A stretch of DNA of 64,000 bases, taken from contig NZ_AP024849.1 in the NCBI RefSeq assembly GCF_019977655.1, forward strand, positions 3,319,001-3,383,000, read 5' to 3'. Source of the stretch: Clostridium gelidum. GTDB taxonomy: Bacteria; Bacillota; Clostridia; Clostridiales; Clostridiaceae. The stretch's first letter is position 1; each line of letters starts with the position of its first letter. Below the pieces are notes generated by a model. The model did no database searches. It saw only the letters and a program-made list of their open reading frames with translations, and was not told where the DNA came from. Shown in pieces: positions 1-9,536 of this stretch. A program made the translations under genes and the position numbers.

Positions 1-59
1 TATTCATAAATTATGAACGCACTCAGTACTTATTTTAACTTCTTATATGAACATTCTTG

Positions 60-1148
60 TTAGTATTTTCTTATTTCATAAGATGTTATCTTATCATGTA
101 CAACATTTTCTTCCACTGAAATATTAGAATTAACTGTTTTATTAAATTCGTATGTCAGTTTATTCTCATACTCTGATTTTGTGTTATACCATGATTTAAA
201 TTTATCTATTTCTGAGATTGAAACATCAAAAATTTTTGTTTCTCCATCATTTAAATTAATTATTAATATTGCTCCTGTTTTATTGTCTGATTCAGATGGA
301 TTCGTTGGCTTAATTTCTTTAGTTATATTTATAGCACATGTAGCACTTAAGTTACTTCCATCAGTTGTAGTAGCTGTAATTGTCGCTTGCCCTTCTTTTA
401 TACCTGTAACTTTACCATTTGAATCTATTGTTACAATTGATTCATCGCTTGATTTCCATGATACTCCTACCGCTGCCGGAGTTGTTGTTGCAACTAGAGT
501 ATCTGTTTGCCCTACTTGTAAGTCATCTGTAGATTTATTTAATGAGATTGATTCATTCTGCCAATCTAATAGATATCCATTATCATTAATATCTATTGCA
601 TCTATGTCAAATTGTTTAATACCATTAGCTACTGTGGTTGTTTCTGAATCTGTAGATATCTTTACATTATGTATTTTATTTTCTAAATCCAATTTTTCAA
701 ACTCAATATTTTGAATATCTAATTTATCACCATGACAACTATATCGATATTTAATTCCATCTATTTCCATTACCACTTTGTCACTTCTAGAAGAATATCT
801 ATTTCCAGTTATTCTAAGTTTACTACCTTTAAATGCAAATTTTGCATAGACTTCTTCTCCTAAAACGCAACTATATGTACCCTTATAACAACTTATTCTT
901 GTATTAGGGTCTCCATTACTAGTATCATAAGAATATTTTACATATGCATTTTTGTCATCATATCTTTTCCAACCTTTTTCAGGAGCTGTTAATTGATATC
1001 CAACCTTAGCACTATTTTCAATAGTATTATTTAGATTACTAGTCCCAACTACTCCATCATCTGTAGCAAAAGCACTAGTGGCACAACCTAACATTAATAA
1101 TATAGACATTACAAACATTATACTAAACTTTTTAAAGTAATTTTTCAT
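60..1148 (-). CDS. Exported phage-encoded protein with tail-fibre-like domain and Ig-like (Big_2) domain
   Basis: The 362-residue product begins with a signal peptide (basic MKNYFKK, hydrophobic core, AFA signal peptidase I site near residue 28), so it should leave the cell. Residues ~45-200 are clearly similar to the N-terminal domain of the tail protein encoded at 1347-2630: both have an APExGWxRYDD start, a KFKGxKLRIxG core and end in IDAIDI. Residues ~200-277 are a bacterial Ig-like Big_2 domain (VSWKSSDESIVTIDSNG). The last 75 residues are unassigned. The ribosome site AAGGGAGC precedes the ATG. It lies downstream of the tail genes with its own upstream gap, so it is probably a moron. 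Function is not known; a surface or wall role is inferred. Confidence 0.75.
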   Translation of the reverse strand: MKNYFKKFSIMFVMSILLMLGCATSAFATDDGVVGTSNLNNTIENSAKVGYQLTAPEKGWKRYDDKNAYVKYSYDTSNGDPNTRISCYKGTYSCVLGEEVYAKFAFKGSKLRITGNRYSSRSDKVVMEIDGIKYRYSCHGDKLDIQNIEFEKLDLENKIHNVKISTDSETTTVANGIKQFDIDAIDINDNGYLLDWQNESISLNKSTDDLQVGQTDTLVATTTPAAVGVSWKSSDESIVTIDSNGKVTGIKEGQATITATTTDGSNLSATCAINITKEIKPTNPSESDNKTGAILIINLNDGETKIFDVSISEIDKFKSWYNTKSEYENKLTYEFNKTVNSNISVEENVVHDKITSYEIRKY

Positions 1149-1179
1149 TTATCATTGCTCCCTTATATTTAACAATTTG

Positions 1180-1191
1180 TGAACATGTTCA
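1180..1191. promoter_or_regulatory. Perfect 12-bp palindrome upstream of the exported Ig-like gene
   Basis: TGAACATGTTCA lies about 30 bp upstream of the start codon, in the only sizeable gap of the late region. It resembles an operator. It is not a standard SOS box, because the GAAC and GTTC halves are 2 bp apart rather than 4. Confidence 0.3.
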
Positions 1192-1322
1192 ATATTTATA
1201 TTAATTCTTATTCCAATAAAATCCAACATAAACCGTAATACAAATTCTTTTATATATAAGAATATTAGTAAATTTTTACAGTTTAAAATATAATGTACTT
1301 TTAATTTACTATAATTAGACAA

Positions 1323-1347
1323 TAAAAAAAGACCTCCTGAAAGTCCT
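1323..1347 (-). terminator. Rho-independent terminator after the tail fibre operon
   Basis: On the minus strand AGGACTT-(5 nt)-AGGTCTT forms a short hairpin with G-U pairs, followed by seven T. It overlaps the stop of the 427-residue tail protein, so the late tail transcript probably ends here. Confidence 0.6.
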
Positions 1348-2630
1348 CAAGTAATTTTGTATACTTTTAAATCAAAGGGATTAAGCTTATTTATTGGTAT
1401 AAAGGTATCACCCCCTTTAGTCATGCTAGTAATTAGTGAACCTACATTGTCAAAGCCAAAATTATCAATATCAGATTTGTGGGGCTCAGGACCACCCTCC
1501 AGGATTAGGGGTGTAAATGCATGTATTAACTCATCATAACATTTTGGATTAATAGAATAATAATTTGAACCTTTTTTAATTAGAAATTTATCTGTTGCCA
1601 AAGTTTCAACCAATAATACTGGCCTAAACCCTGTATTAACATTTATTAATGTTGAGAGTGAACTAGTGATTGCCCCTATAGTACCAGACCCTCTTACTCC
1701 CCTACTAGTATTTGCTGAATATGTGGTACTTGACCAAGACCCCAGGTTAAACCAATTCCATGCACTATTATCCCCAGCAGTTATAGTCCCACCTAATGTT
1801 GAACCAACTATAATCTTATCCCATTCATTATCAGGATCGGTTGCAGAAATACCCCCTGTCAATAATCTTATAGTTGATTTAATACCAGAACCTAATCCCA
1901 TATCAATTAAATTTTCACTACATACCCCAGCACTATTTAAAATGTCCCAACTAATACTATGCTGAATATTTCTATCTGCTATGAACTTTTTACGTCCTAG
2001 GTAATCTTTACCAACATATACCCAATAAAAAGAACCACTAGGTGTTGCTGAGCTTGCTACTGGAATTAGAGGTGCGACTGTTGTTCCTAATTCACTAAAT
2101 ACACCAACTTGACCACTTGTTAATGCTGTGTATCTACATAGAATACAATCTCCTATATTCTTTATATCACCAATGCTATGAACCCCATTTAGTAGGGGGT
2201 GTACTAAATCTCCAGTTGAATCTATGTCTATAGCATCAATATAAAGCCTTTGATAAGTCCCATTTGTACCTTGATCTATTCTAATTGTATGAATATTATT
2301 AGTTAAATTTAGTATTTGAAATACTAAACATTTGAATGTGGGGGCATAACTTGTTGAAAAGCTATATTGTATTCCGTCTATAGTAATTTTACAATCACTC
2401 GAATAAGAGAGTGATGATGACCCTATTATTCTTAATTTGGTTCCTTTAAATTTAAAGATAACATATGCTCCAACATTAGTACTCCCTGTTAAATGAATAT
2501 TATCATTATAATAACTTCCATATGATAGACTCCATGCATTAATGGGTAAAAAACCAATTCTACTGTCTAAATCATCATACCTACTCCATCCAGTTTCAGG
2601 TGCTGGTAAAGTTTGTCCTATAGTTGCCAT
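1347..2630 (-). CDS. Phage tail fibre/receptor-binding-like protein
   Basis: 427 residues, no signal peptide. Residues 1-145 match the domain exported by the neighbouring gene (PAPETGWSRYDD to IDAIDID) and look like a beta-sandwich binding module. Residues ~150-250 match the start of the 386-residue neighbour (GDCILCRYTALTSG, ISWDILN). The region ending at FRPVLLVE resembles C-type-lectin or FGE-like tips of phage fibres. The final ~85 residues are of unknown type. The start overlaps the upstream stop by one base and has a GAGGTGATTT ribosome site. A host-recognition role is inferred from position and shared domains. Confidence 0.7.
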   Translation of the reverse strand: MATIGQTLPAPETGWSRYDDLDSRIGFLPINAWSLSYGSYYNDNIHLTGSTNVGAYVIFKFKGTKLRIIGSSSLSYSSDCKITIDGIQYSFSTSYAPTFKCLVFQILNLTNNIHTIRIDQGTNGTYQRLYIDAIDIDSTGDLVHPLLNGVHSIGDIKNIGDCILCRYTALTSGQVGVFSELGTTVAPLIPVASSATPSGSFYWVYVGKDYLGRKKFIADRNIQHSISWDILNSAGVCSENLIDMGLGSGIKSTIRLLTGGISATDPDNEWDKIIVGSTLGGTITAGDNSAWNWFNLGSWSSTTYSANTSRGVRGSGTIGAITSSLSTLINVNTGFRPVLLVETLATDKFLIKKGSNYYSINPKCYDELIHAFTPLILEGGPEPHKSDIDNFGFDNVGSLITSMTKGGDTFIPINKLNPFDLKVYKIT

Positions 2631-3790
2631 TAATAAATCACCTCACTTGCTATATCTGATTCCACATAATTTAATACTGGCCTAAATCCTAGTGTACTTC
2701 CTATGACTGTGCTTGTACTCAAATTTAAGTCTGGCCATGTAGAGCTAAATGCATTACCTCTATTAATTCTAGTACTATTGGCAGCAGTAGCGGTTTGTAG
2801 TCCACTATTCCATCCCCCATTTAGAGGGGTATCTTTGCACCAACTATTATTTATCTTGTAGTGCCATATATTATCATCGCCTTTGGTTACCTTACCCTTA
2901 AGATCTGAGTTTATTATATATTTATCCCATTCATTAGTTGGTGGCCATGCTCCAAGTGATTTATTTGTTAATGATGAATTACCACTTACATCTAAATAGG
3001 CGCATCCACTTGATAATGACCTGAATTTTTTATATTGGGTATCCTTCTTATACATATATAATTCATCAATCCCAACATAGCCAGCATAGCCATTTTGACT
3101 TGAAATATTTATTTTATAAATTTTATAATCCTGTATATTGGTAAACTTATAACTTCTTTTCTCGTATATGGTAGTAGACCAATTTATTTGATTAGTTTGA
3201 GTATCTAATATAACCCAGTTAGTCCCATCATTACTTCCTTCGAAAGTCCAATCTTTTGGTGCATCATTATTTTTCCTGGCTACCATTTCATAAGAATAAA
3301 TACTAATAGGCATTGAAAACTCATATTGTAGCCACTGTTTACTAGATATTGTGGCAGCTGCCTTACTTATCCACCCATACTCATCTATTGAACCATTAAA
3401 GGCTAAGTAACTATCATAGTCAGAACTATATATACTACTTGCTGTTACTTTTCCTATGGGATTTGTATTACTTGTCATAACAGGTAGGGCATTTGTTTCT
3501 TTCATAGGATTTCCTTCTATATACTTAGCGGTATTCAATATACTCCAGCTTATACTAGTTTGTATTACTCTATCAGCTATTAATGTTCCTTTTGCTGTTT
3601 TAATTAGATAAAACAACCCATCTGGTGTAGCCGTTCCAGTCACTGGTATTTCATTAGCAACGCAAGTTCCTAATTCTGAAAAGTATCCGGCTGCTCCACT
3701 TGTTAATGCGGTATATCTACAAGGGATACAATCTCCTACTCCCATACTTTCTAAATTTGTTTTTATTGTTAACCCTAATGGACTTGCCAT
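2630..3790 (-). CDS. Phage tail fibre protein with F5/8 type C (discoidin-like) domain
   Basis: 386 residues. Residues 1-90 are paralogous to the central part of the downstream tail protein (GDCIPCRYTALTSGAAGYFSELG). Residues ~95-245 form a discoidin/F5-8C carbohydrate-binding module (YLAFNGS, WLQYEFS, WTFEGSNDGTNW, YKIYKINI). The C-terminus returns to the fibre pattern with WDKYIINSDLKG and GFRPVL. The discoidin module therefore appears inserted between the two halves of a fibre shared with its neighbour. Likely a cell-surface glycan-binding adhesin of the tail. Confidence 0.75.
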   Translation of the reverse strand: MASPLGLTIKTNLESMGVGDCIPCRYTALTSGAAGYFSELGTCVANEIPVTGTATPDGLFYLIKTAKGTLIADRVIQTSISWSILNTAKYIEGNPMKETNALPVMTSNTNPIGKVTASSIYSSDYDSYLAFNGSIDEYGWISKAAATISSKQWLQYEFSMPISIYSYEMVARKNNDAPKDWTFEGSNDGTNWVILDTQTNQINWSTTIYEKRSYKFTNIQDYKIYKINISSQNGYAGYVGIDELYMYKKDTQYKKFRSLSSGCAYLDVSGNSSLTNKSLGAWPPTNEWDKYIINSDLKGKVTKGDDNIWHYKINNSWCKDTPLNGGWNSGLQTATAANSTRINRGNAFSSTWPDLNLSTSTVIGSTLGFRPVLNYVESDIASEVIY

Positions 3791-3803
3791 TGTATCACAT
3801 CCT

Positions 3804-4955
3804 TTAGTAATTGATTTTTATATCTCCACCAATATATAGCTTAACCTGCATTAAACTATTGGAATCATAGATCACATCGTATTCGGTATTCTTGGCTTCT
3901 AACCATAATCCTTGGCCATCATATTGTAGTTTTAAATCATCTATTGAATTATCATCTTGTAATAAATAAGCAAACCTTATTTTACTTGTGGTTATTAATA
4001 AGTTCCAGTAATTACTGCTAATAGAATTAAAATTAGCAAGAGTCATACCATTGGCTTTTACATCATTGGGGGTAAGAGGGATATTATCCCAATAGCTGGT
4101 ATTAAATGTTTTCCAAGTGATACCCCCATCCACACTACAAATTATCCTTACATTACTACCTGTGGCAGTTAAAGTAAAACCATCTATATTACTAGCATTA
4201 GATAAGTTCATGTCACCTTTAGATATTAACAATCTATCATTTGGCATTGCTTTGATATTTAATAGCTCATCAGCACCACTTGCTGACACATTTAGACTAG
4301 TTATGGATTTAAAATTACTTTTGTCTATTGGGATGCTAAAAACTTTATAAGTGTCAATATCACTTTCAGAAGTCATGGTGGAAGGAAAATCTGTTTTTAA
4401 ATGTGCAGTCCCGTCAAACACAATCATATCATCGGCTATAAAATCATTGCTTTCACTATTGGTAAAAGCATTCTCTGTTTTAATTACATTTTGATCTCCT
4501 AGTTGAAATTTAAGTACATTTACCTTAGAAACTTTAAATCCTATATTACTAATAGGTATATCCACAATATAAGGAACTGATGGACTTCCTATAATACCCA
4601 TCTTACTTACTTGTTTTAAACTTAAACCAGCTGCATCCCCTATGGTCTCAAAGTCTATGGTAGTAAATTTTTGAGTATCCCCTGAATACATTACCATCTG
4701 TTTGTCTTTCCTATTTATTACATCTACATCGGATAGTTCTTCAAATTTTGTAATTCTATTATTTAATATCTGTTCTAGGATTTGCTCACTTGACCAGGTT
4801 GTTTCTTCACCAGTTAAACCATCATTGATTATTTTTTGCATGTGGTTTATTATCTCATCCAGTATTTTACTACTAGACCACCCCATTCCCAAGCTAATAG
4901 AGGTATCATCAAGTAGTATATCTTTATCTAAAGTTACACTAAAAAACTCACTCAT
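3804..4955 (-). CDS. Phage baseplate or fibre structural protein
   Basis: 383 residues. The first ~100 residues include two related segments (SSSKILDEIINHMQKIIND and WSSEQILEQILNNRI), a helical repeat typical of fibre attachment regions. The rest is beta-rich with a VDGGITWKTF segment like beta-propeller or fibre repeats. The ribosome site is AGGAGGTAAAGTAT. No confident family; assigned to the tail tip from operon position between fibre and baseplate genes. Confidence 0.5.
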   Translation of the reverse strand: MSEFFSVTLDKDILLDDTSISLGMGWSSSKILDEIINHMQKIINDGLTGEETTWSSEQILEQILNNRITKFEELSDVDVINRKDKQMVMYSGDTQKFTTIDFETIGDAAGLSLKQVSKMGIIGSPSVPYIVDIPISNIGFKVSKVNVLKFQLGDQNVIKTENAFTNSESNDFIADDMIVFDGTAHLKTDFPSTMTSESDIDTYKVFSIPIDKSNFKSITSLNVSASGADELLNIKAMPNDRLLISKGDMNLSNASNIDGFTLTATGSNVRIICSVDGGITWKTFNTSYWDNIPLTPNDVKANGMTLANFNSISSNYWNLLITTSKIRFAYLLQDDNSIDDLKLQYDGQGLWLEAKNTEYDVIYDSNSLMQVKLYIGGDIKINY

Positions 4956-4967
4956 ATACTTTACCTC

Positions 4968-5966
4968 CTATTCATTAATCATTAGTTGAAAATCTCTAAC
5001 TTGAAAATTATGGTTATCTGCATTTTTTACTATTTTTATAAGTAGGGTTTTCTCTTCATTTTGTAAAATATTTAATGTTAATGTATTGGTATAAACTACA
5101 CCATCTAAACTAAGCTGTATTAGATCATTTGAGTTTGTTTGAGTACCTATAACAATACCTGTATAATCTGTACTGCCAATATTCTTTATAACTATTGCTT
5201 CATTTAAATCTTGTAATAAAGAAGGGTTAATATTAGTAACCACATTTCCAAGATAAATTATTTCAAAATTGTAGGGGCTTACCACCCATATATCACCATA
5301 GCCAAGAGTTATATTATCAGTGGTATAGATTATCACATTATTGACATCTTTAAATATAAGATAACCCTCAATATTATTGTTATCCAGGTATATTTTACAT
5401 TCTAGATTATTGTCAAATAATCTGATTTTTAATAACTTATCATGTGAATCATATAACTCACAAGTAGTATTTTCTGGAAAGTTTTGTAAAGTTATATATG
5501 GATTATCATAAACGTTATAGCTGTTCAATATAAAAGGACCATTATTATATTTGGCAAAACCTTGTTTTAATATATCCTCTGAAAATTCCATGCCCCCTAT
5601 ATTAGTATAGCTTATGCCATCATCACTTACGTAGGCTTGGATATAATTATCTTGCTTTAGTATCTTCCAATATCTCTTTTGCTCACCAAATAACTTATCT
5701 CTAATTCCAAAGGTATAATCTTTATTGCCCAAATAAATTGTTGAGTAGTCACCGGGGTTCATGGAATTAAATTTTTCTTTTTCCATCTCAATTACAAATT
5801 CATTATAAGGGAAATACCTTTCAATTTTGTTATCAGAAATTAAGCTTAGTTTACCTGTACCGGTATCCCTTGTTATATTATTAGAGCCAGCAAAATCACT
5901 AAAAGGTGAGGCCAGGAAAAAATTCTCAGCCTCTAATAAACCATTTTTAACTTTTATAAGTTTCAT
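4968..5966 (-). CDS. Phage tail/baseplate structural protein, unknown family
   Basis: 332 residues, beta-rich and acidic, without a signal peptide or membrane segment. It has a lectin-like stretch (YWKILKQDNYIQAYVSDDG and ISYTNIGG, about residues 103-130) that resembles concanavalin-like or DUF1349-type binding folds. The end (NADNHNFQVRDFQL) looks like a tail collar segment. Cotranscribed with its neighbours at short spacing. Function inferred only from location. Confidence 0.5.
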   Translation of the reverse strand: MKLIKVKNGLLEAENFFLASPFSDFAGSNNITRDTGTGKLSLISDNKIERYFPYNEFVIEMEKEKFNSMNPGDYSTIYLGNKDYTFGIRDKLFGEQKRYWKILKQDNYIQAYVSDDGISYTNIGGMEFSEDILKQGFAKYNNGPFILNSYNVYDNPYITLQNFPENTTCELYDSHDKLLKIRLFDNNLECKIYLDNNNIEGYLIFKDVNNVIIYTTDNITLGYGDIWVVSPYNFEIIYLGNVVTNINPSLLQDLNEAIVIKNIGSTDYTGIVIGTQTNSNDLIQLSLDGVVYTNTLTLNILQNEEKTLLIKIVKNADNHNFQVRDFQLMINE

Positions 5967-5977
5967 GTTATCAACCC

Positions 5978-6232
5978 CTATACTCTAGGTTGTATAGTGT
6001 AATCATATGGCACAAATTCTACTATTTGAATATTAGAACTTGCAGTACCCTGAGCTATTAAATCATGAACTTGATCTAGCGCATCTGTATAAGAGTTAGT
6101 AGAATATGAGGAGATAATATTACCAGAATCATCGGTTGACTGGCCATAGGGTAAACTAGTTAGAATATTGGTTTTTAGTATACCCCACATTTTTTGTCTT
6201 GGATTTTGAAAATCTATTACGCCTATCTTCAT
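5978..6232 (-). CDS. Small phage tail-region protein
   Basis: 84 residues beginning MKIGVIDFQNPRQ. The start at 6232 was chosen because AGGAGGTAAAG lies eight bases upstream; a longer reading would place that ribosome site inside the gene and overlap the 676-residue gene. No known family. Sits between two structural genes, so probably a small tail-tip component. Confidence 0.5.
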   Translation of the reverse strand: MKIGVIDFQNPRQKMWGILKTNILTSLPYGQSTDDSGNIISSYSTNSYTDALDQVHDLIAQGTASSNIQIVEFVPYDYTIQPRV

Positions 6233-6239
6233 TTTAACT

Positions 6240-8270
6240 TTACCTCCTAAATATATTTTTTCTTTCAAAATTTTGGGTCTCCATTAAATAATGTCTATTG
6301 CCTTTAATCTTATCTAACTCTTGCATCAAGTCACCATTTTTTGCTATGTGGTTGAAATTTCTTTCTTCATCCATGGCCTTAACATTTGACCACAGGGGAG
6401 TTAAGTTAAAGTGATGATTTTTCATGTAAGCTATTAGATTTGTAACCAATATACCAATTGATTGTAGGCCACTAGAAGTCTTTAGGAAATATACTTTCTC
6501 AGCCTCCCATCTAATCCATCTATATGCTCTATGATAATCAGAGTTTGGGTTAGAATTATTCATAGAATACCAATCATAAATTAATTCCATTAAGAACTGA
6601 ATACCTTCTTTACCTGTGCAACATAACCATCCTTGAACATTTTTATGCCATATCATGGTTATTATATTTACTAAATCCAACATTATTTCCACACTTATGG
6701 CTCTTGGTGGTATGTCATAATCTATTCCCCACTTTTGACCCCATTCAATTGGATGATGATTATATCTTAAATATTCAAAATTTGGATTTTCTAATAAATC
6801 AATCATTTCTGCATAATCTTTATTGGGTACAATCAAACTATCTTTTGGAGCAGATGGGTTTAGCCACCACCATCTATTAACCACATCAATGAAACCATAA
6901 TTTGATTCCTTATATATACCCACCATGTCAAAATCATTTAGATATTGATTATATGATTTTGATAGGTTTATTAATCCTAAGTCAAGTAGACCCTTTTCCT
7001 TTTGGGTATAAATAATTCTGTCATTCATATTTTTTAAATAATGTTCTTTGCTATTAAATAAATGGAATAAAGATATCCTGCCCAGTTGTTTTTCAAAATT
7101 CTTATATAAATCAAATGATACTACTCTATCTAGATAGCTTTCTGATTTTTTCAATAGCGAAACTAAAGTCTCTTTATAAAAGTATCTATTTTTATTTTTT
7201 GATACCAAGTATGACCCCTGTTTATAAAAGTACCTCTTACTATTATCTTTAAATATAAATGATAAGTGTATTCTATCTAAGTAGTTTTTACTCTCATCCT
7301 TTGATATGTTATGTGATAGTAATTTATAAAATCCTCTCTGACTAGCATCTTTATTTATGGGGGATGGGGACATCCTATTATAATCTTTCTGACTGCTATC
7401 CTTATTTAGCTGTTTTAGTTCAATTCTATAAAGCAACTTAGTGATATCATTTAACTCTAAACTAATATTTTTTGTTTTATAATAGTATTTGGTGATTACT
7501 TCCTTAGATAACTTCTGGCCAGTACTACTTAGTTGATAACCACTATTATCATTTAATCCTATTATTATGGATTTGGGTTTATAAACATATTTGCCATTTG
7601 AAGTTTTATTCATACCCATAATTTCCATACCTTGAATAGAGTAACCTAGTTGTTTATTTATCACCCTTTTATTAATTTCTAAGGTATTATAGTTGGCAAC
7701 ATTAAACTCCTTGATATTTTGCATTTCTAAATTTAAATTACCTGATAAGTATACTTGTATAATATCCTCAATGGATAATTCATGGCTTTCTACTTTATAA
7801 ATAATTGGATTATCTTTATTCAATTCTTTAGACATTTGAGATTCTATATTTCTTAAATCACATAGTGCTATTTCTTTTAGACTCTGCTGATTTAACTCTC
7901 TTATATTTTGCTGAGATAGATTCTTATCACTTGCCAAACATAATTCATTATAATTGAGAACTCTTAAATCCTTATTTTCCCCAATATTAATTTTTCTAAT
8001 ATAACTGGATACCATTTTTAATTCACATTTAATCAAGGTTGATTTTTCTTTTTCCAAGTTCTTATTTTTAGTGATTATTGCAATATTCTTGAAAAGGTTG
8101 GTTAATAATTTATTATTGTTTTTATTAATAATAGGGTCATTAGTTTTATAAAGGATTTTGTTTTCACTTTTAGTTAAACCACTCAAAGTATCATAATTGA
8201 AGGTGGCACCAGAAAGAGTATCCCCTACATATTTAAAACTACACAATGGAACTAAGTTATGCAATGGCAT
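6240..8270 (-). CDS. Large repeat-containing phage structural protein
   Basis: 676 residues. From about residue 40 to 440 the chain is a run of imperfect ~20-30-residue repeats rich in Lys, Tyr, Asn and Ser, with recurring motifs such as KRYFYKQ, NRYFYKE, SYLDRVVS and NYLDRIHLS. The C-terminal ~230 residues are different: Trp- and Tyr-rich and apparently globular (VVNRWWWLNPSAPKDS, HHPIEWGQKWGIDYD). There is no signal peptide. Position suggests a baseplate or fibre-connecting protein; the repeats could form a solenoid or spacer. I do not recognise the family. Confidence 0.55.
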   Translation of the reverse strand: MPLHNLVPLCSFKYVGDTLSGATFNYDTLSGLTKSENKILYKTNDPIINKNNNKLLTNLFKNIAIITKNKNLEKEKSTLIKCELKMVSSYIRKINIGENKDLRVLNYNELCLASDKNLSQQNIRELNQQSLKEIALCDLRNIESQMSKELNKDNPIIYKVESHELSIEDIIQVYLSGNLNLEMQNIKEFNVANYNTLEINKRVINKQLGYSIQGMEIMGMNKTSNGKYVYKPKSIIIGLNDNSGYQLSSTGQKLSKEVITKYYYKTKNISLELNDITKLLYRIELKQLNKDSSQKDYNRMSPSPINKDASQRGFYKLLSHNISKDESKNYLDRIHLSFIFKDNSKRYFYKQGSYLVSKNKNRYFYKETLVSLLKKSESYLDRVVSFDLYKNFEKQLGRISLFHLFNSKEHYLKNMNDRIIYTQKEKGLLDLGLINLSKSYNQYLNDFDMVGIYKESNYGFIDVVNRWWWLNPSAPKDSLIVPNKDYAEMIDLLENPNFEYLRYNHHPIEWGQKWGIDYDIPPRAISVEIMLDLVNIITMIWHKNVQGWLCCTGKEGIQFLMELIYDWYSMNNSNPNSDYHRAYRWIRWEAEKVYFLKTSSGLQSIGILVTNLIAYMKNHHFNLTPLWSNVKAMDEERNFNHIAKNGDLMQELDKIKGNRHYLMETQNFERKNIFRR

Positions 8271-8281
8271 TTATAACACCT

Positions 8282-9535
8282 CTATTCTACAGTTTTATAA
8301 CATCTAATGGCTATCCCATAGTTGATATTGGCACTGTTATTTAAAAAATGATATGGGGCAGTTATTTTAAACTTCTTATAGTATTCTTCATCAACTGTAT
8401 CTTTCTTATAGGCTAATTTATCCATATCATATATTGAACTGGCATCCCCAGCTAGTACATTAATCATCTTACCCCTTTCCATATCTACTGGATGCACAAG
8501 GGTAATATCTGAAAATTGATGCTTCTTATGATTCCAACGACTTCCTTCTACATTGCACTTATCCATGAATGGATTAGTGGCATAAAATGCAGGATAGTGT
8601 GGTTGATATGGCATACCTATCTTGGTAGCTATCATACAAAAATCAGTTACTCCAGTTGCCGTTCTATCACCATAAGGAATTGCATAATGAGGCTGTATAT
8701 CTGAGCTGGTAGTTATACCAAAATTATTCACATCATCAGTGGTAGCAGAATCCTCAACTGGTTTAAGTGCCCCTATATAAGCATAGCTTGTTAAGTAATT
8801 CTTATATGGGAATACATCGGCTGAGGGATCCCCTCTTAATACTAAATTTATGCTGTCCTTGGTCACATTGATCCAATATTGTATTGGTAAAAAATCTTTA
8901 ATACCTGATTGTACTTCCCTATACCAAGCTAATCTATAATTATATTCTTGTTGTATTGCAGTAGTTATATCTAAATCAGTACTATCACTATTCAAACTTG
9001 TGGCTATTTGTAATCTTATATTATTAAGAGCATTAGTTTTACCTTTAGCACTGATATAATCATTATAGCCACCACAATTATATTTATAGGTAGCATTTTC
9101 CTCATCATATACATTGGACATCATTTCTAGTATTTGAGCATCAGTAGGGTGCATGATACCACCACTATAATTTCCTACACCATTGGTTTTTCGAGTATTA
9201 AAAGATATTACAGCTTTCTTCTCACTTGCATTTAAATCACCGTTAACTCTATCTATTTTTACATAGAATGTTTTTCCATAAGTAGTAGTAGCCTTCAAGA
9301 TACATTTATCATTACTTCTTGATATATCAATAGTTGTATCTGTTTTTGTGGTTGTACTCCCATCAGAAATAAGATTAATAACTGAGCTAGTACTAGTTCC
9401 TATTAAATCAGATGTTGCTGGGTATACTAAATCCCATTTGTATATTCCTGCATTTTGTGTTATTTCGGTTACTATGTTTTTAACCAGATTCTTAACACTT
9501 GAGTTACCTTCTACATAATAAAAATTCTCTGACAT
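8282..9535 (-). CDS. Phage baseplate/tail structural protein
   Basis: 417 residues. The ATG at 9535 (MSENFYYVEG) is preferred because GGAGGGATTTAAT precedes it; an earlier ATG lies inside that ribosome site. No catalytic motif or membrane segment. Features include a Ser/Thr-rich N-terminal beta region and a conserved-looking centre (PTDAQILEMMSNVYDEENATYKY). Such proteins sit at the tail tip of clostridial siphophages, but I cannot name a family. Role inferred from gene order. Confidence 0.5.
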   Translation of the reverse strand: MSENFYYVEGNSSVKNLVKNIVTEITQNAGIYKWDLVYPATSDLIGTSTSSVINLISDGSTTTKTDTTIDISRSNDKCILKATTTYGKTFYVKIDRVNGDLNASEKKAVISFNTRKTNGVGNYSGGIMHPTDAQILEMMSNVYDEENATYKYNCGGYNDYISAKGKTNALNNIRLQIATSLNSDSTDLDITTAIQQEYNYRLAWYREVQSGIKDFLPIQYWINVTKDSINLVLRGDPSADVFPYKNYLTSYAYIGALKPVEDSATTDDVNNFGITTSSDIQPHYAIPYGDRTATGVTDFCMIATKIGMPYQPHYPAFYATNPFMDKCNVEGSRWNHKKHQFSDITLVHPVDMERGKMINVLAGDASSIYDMDKLAYKKDTVDEEYYKKFKITAPYHFLNNSANINYGIAIRCYKTVE

Positions 9536-9536
9536 A

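Noticed and set aside
1..59. Left prophage end inside the window
   Set aside because: No integrase-site sequence or ATPase 3' half is visible; the first gene is still phage-related, so the end lies outside.
1180..1191. LexA/SOS box at GAACATGTTC
   Set aside because: Firmicute LexA sites have four bases between GAAC and GTTC; here there are two. Kept only as a generic palindrome.
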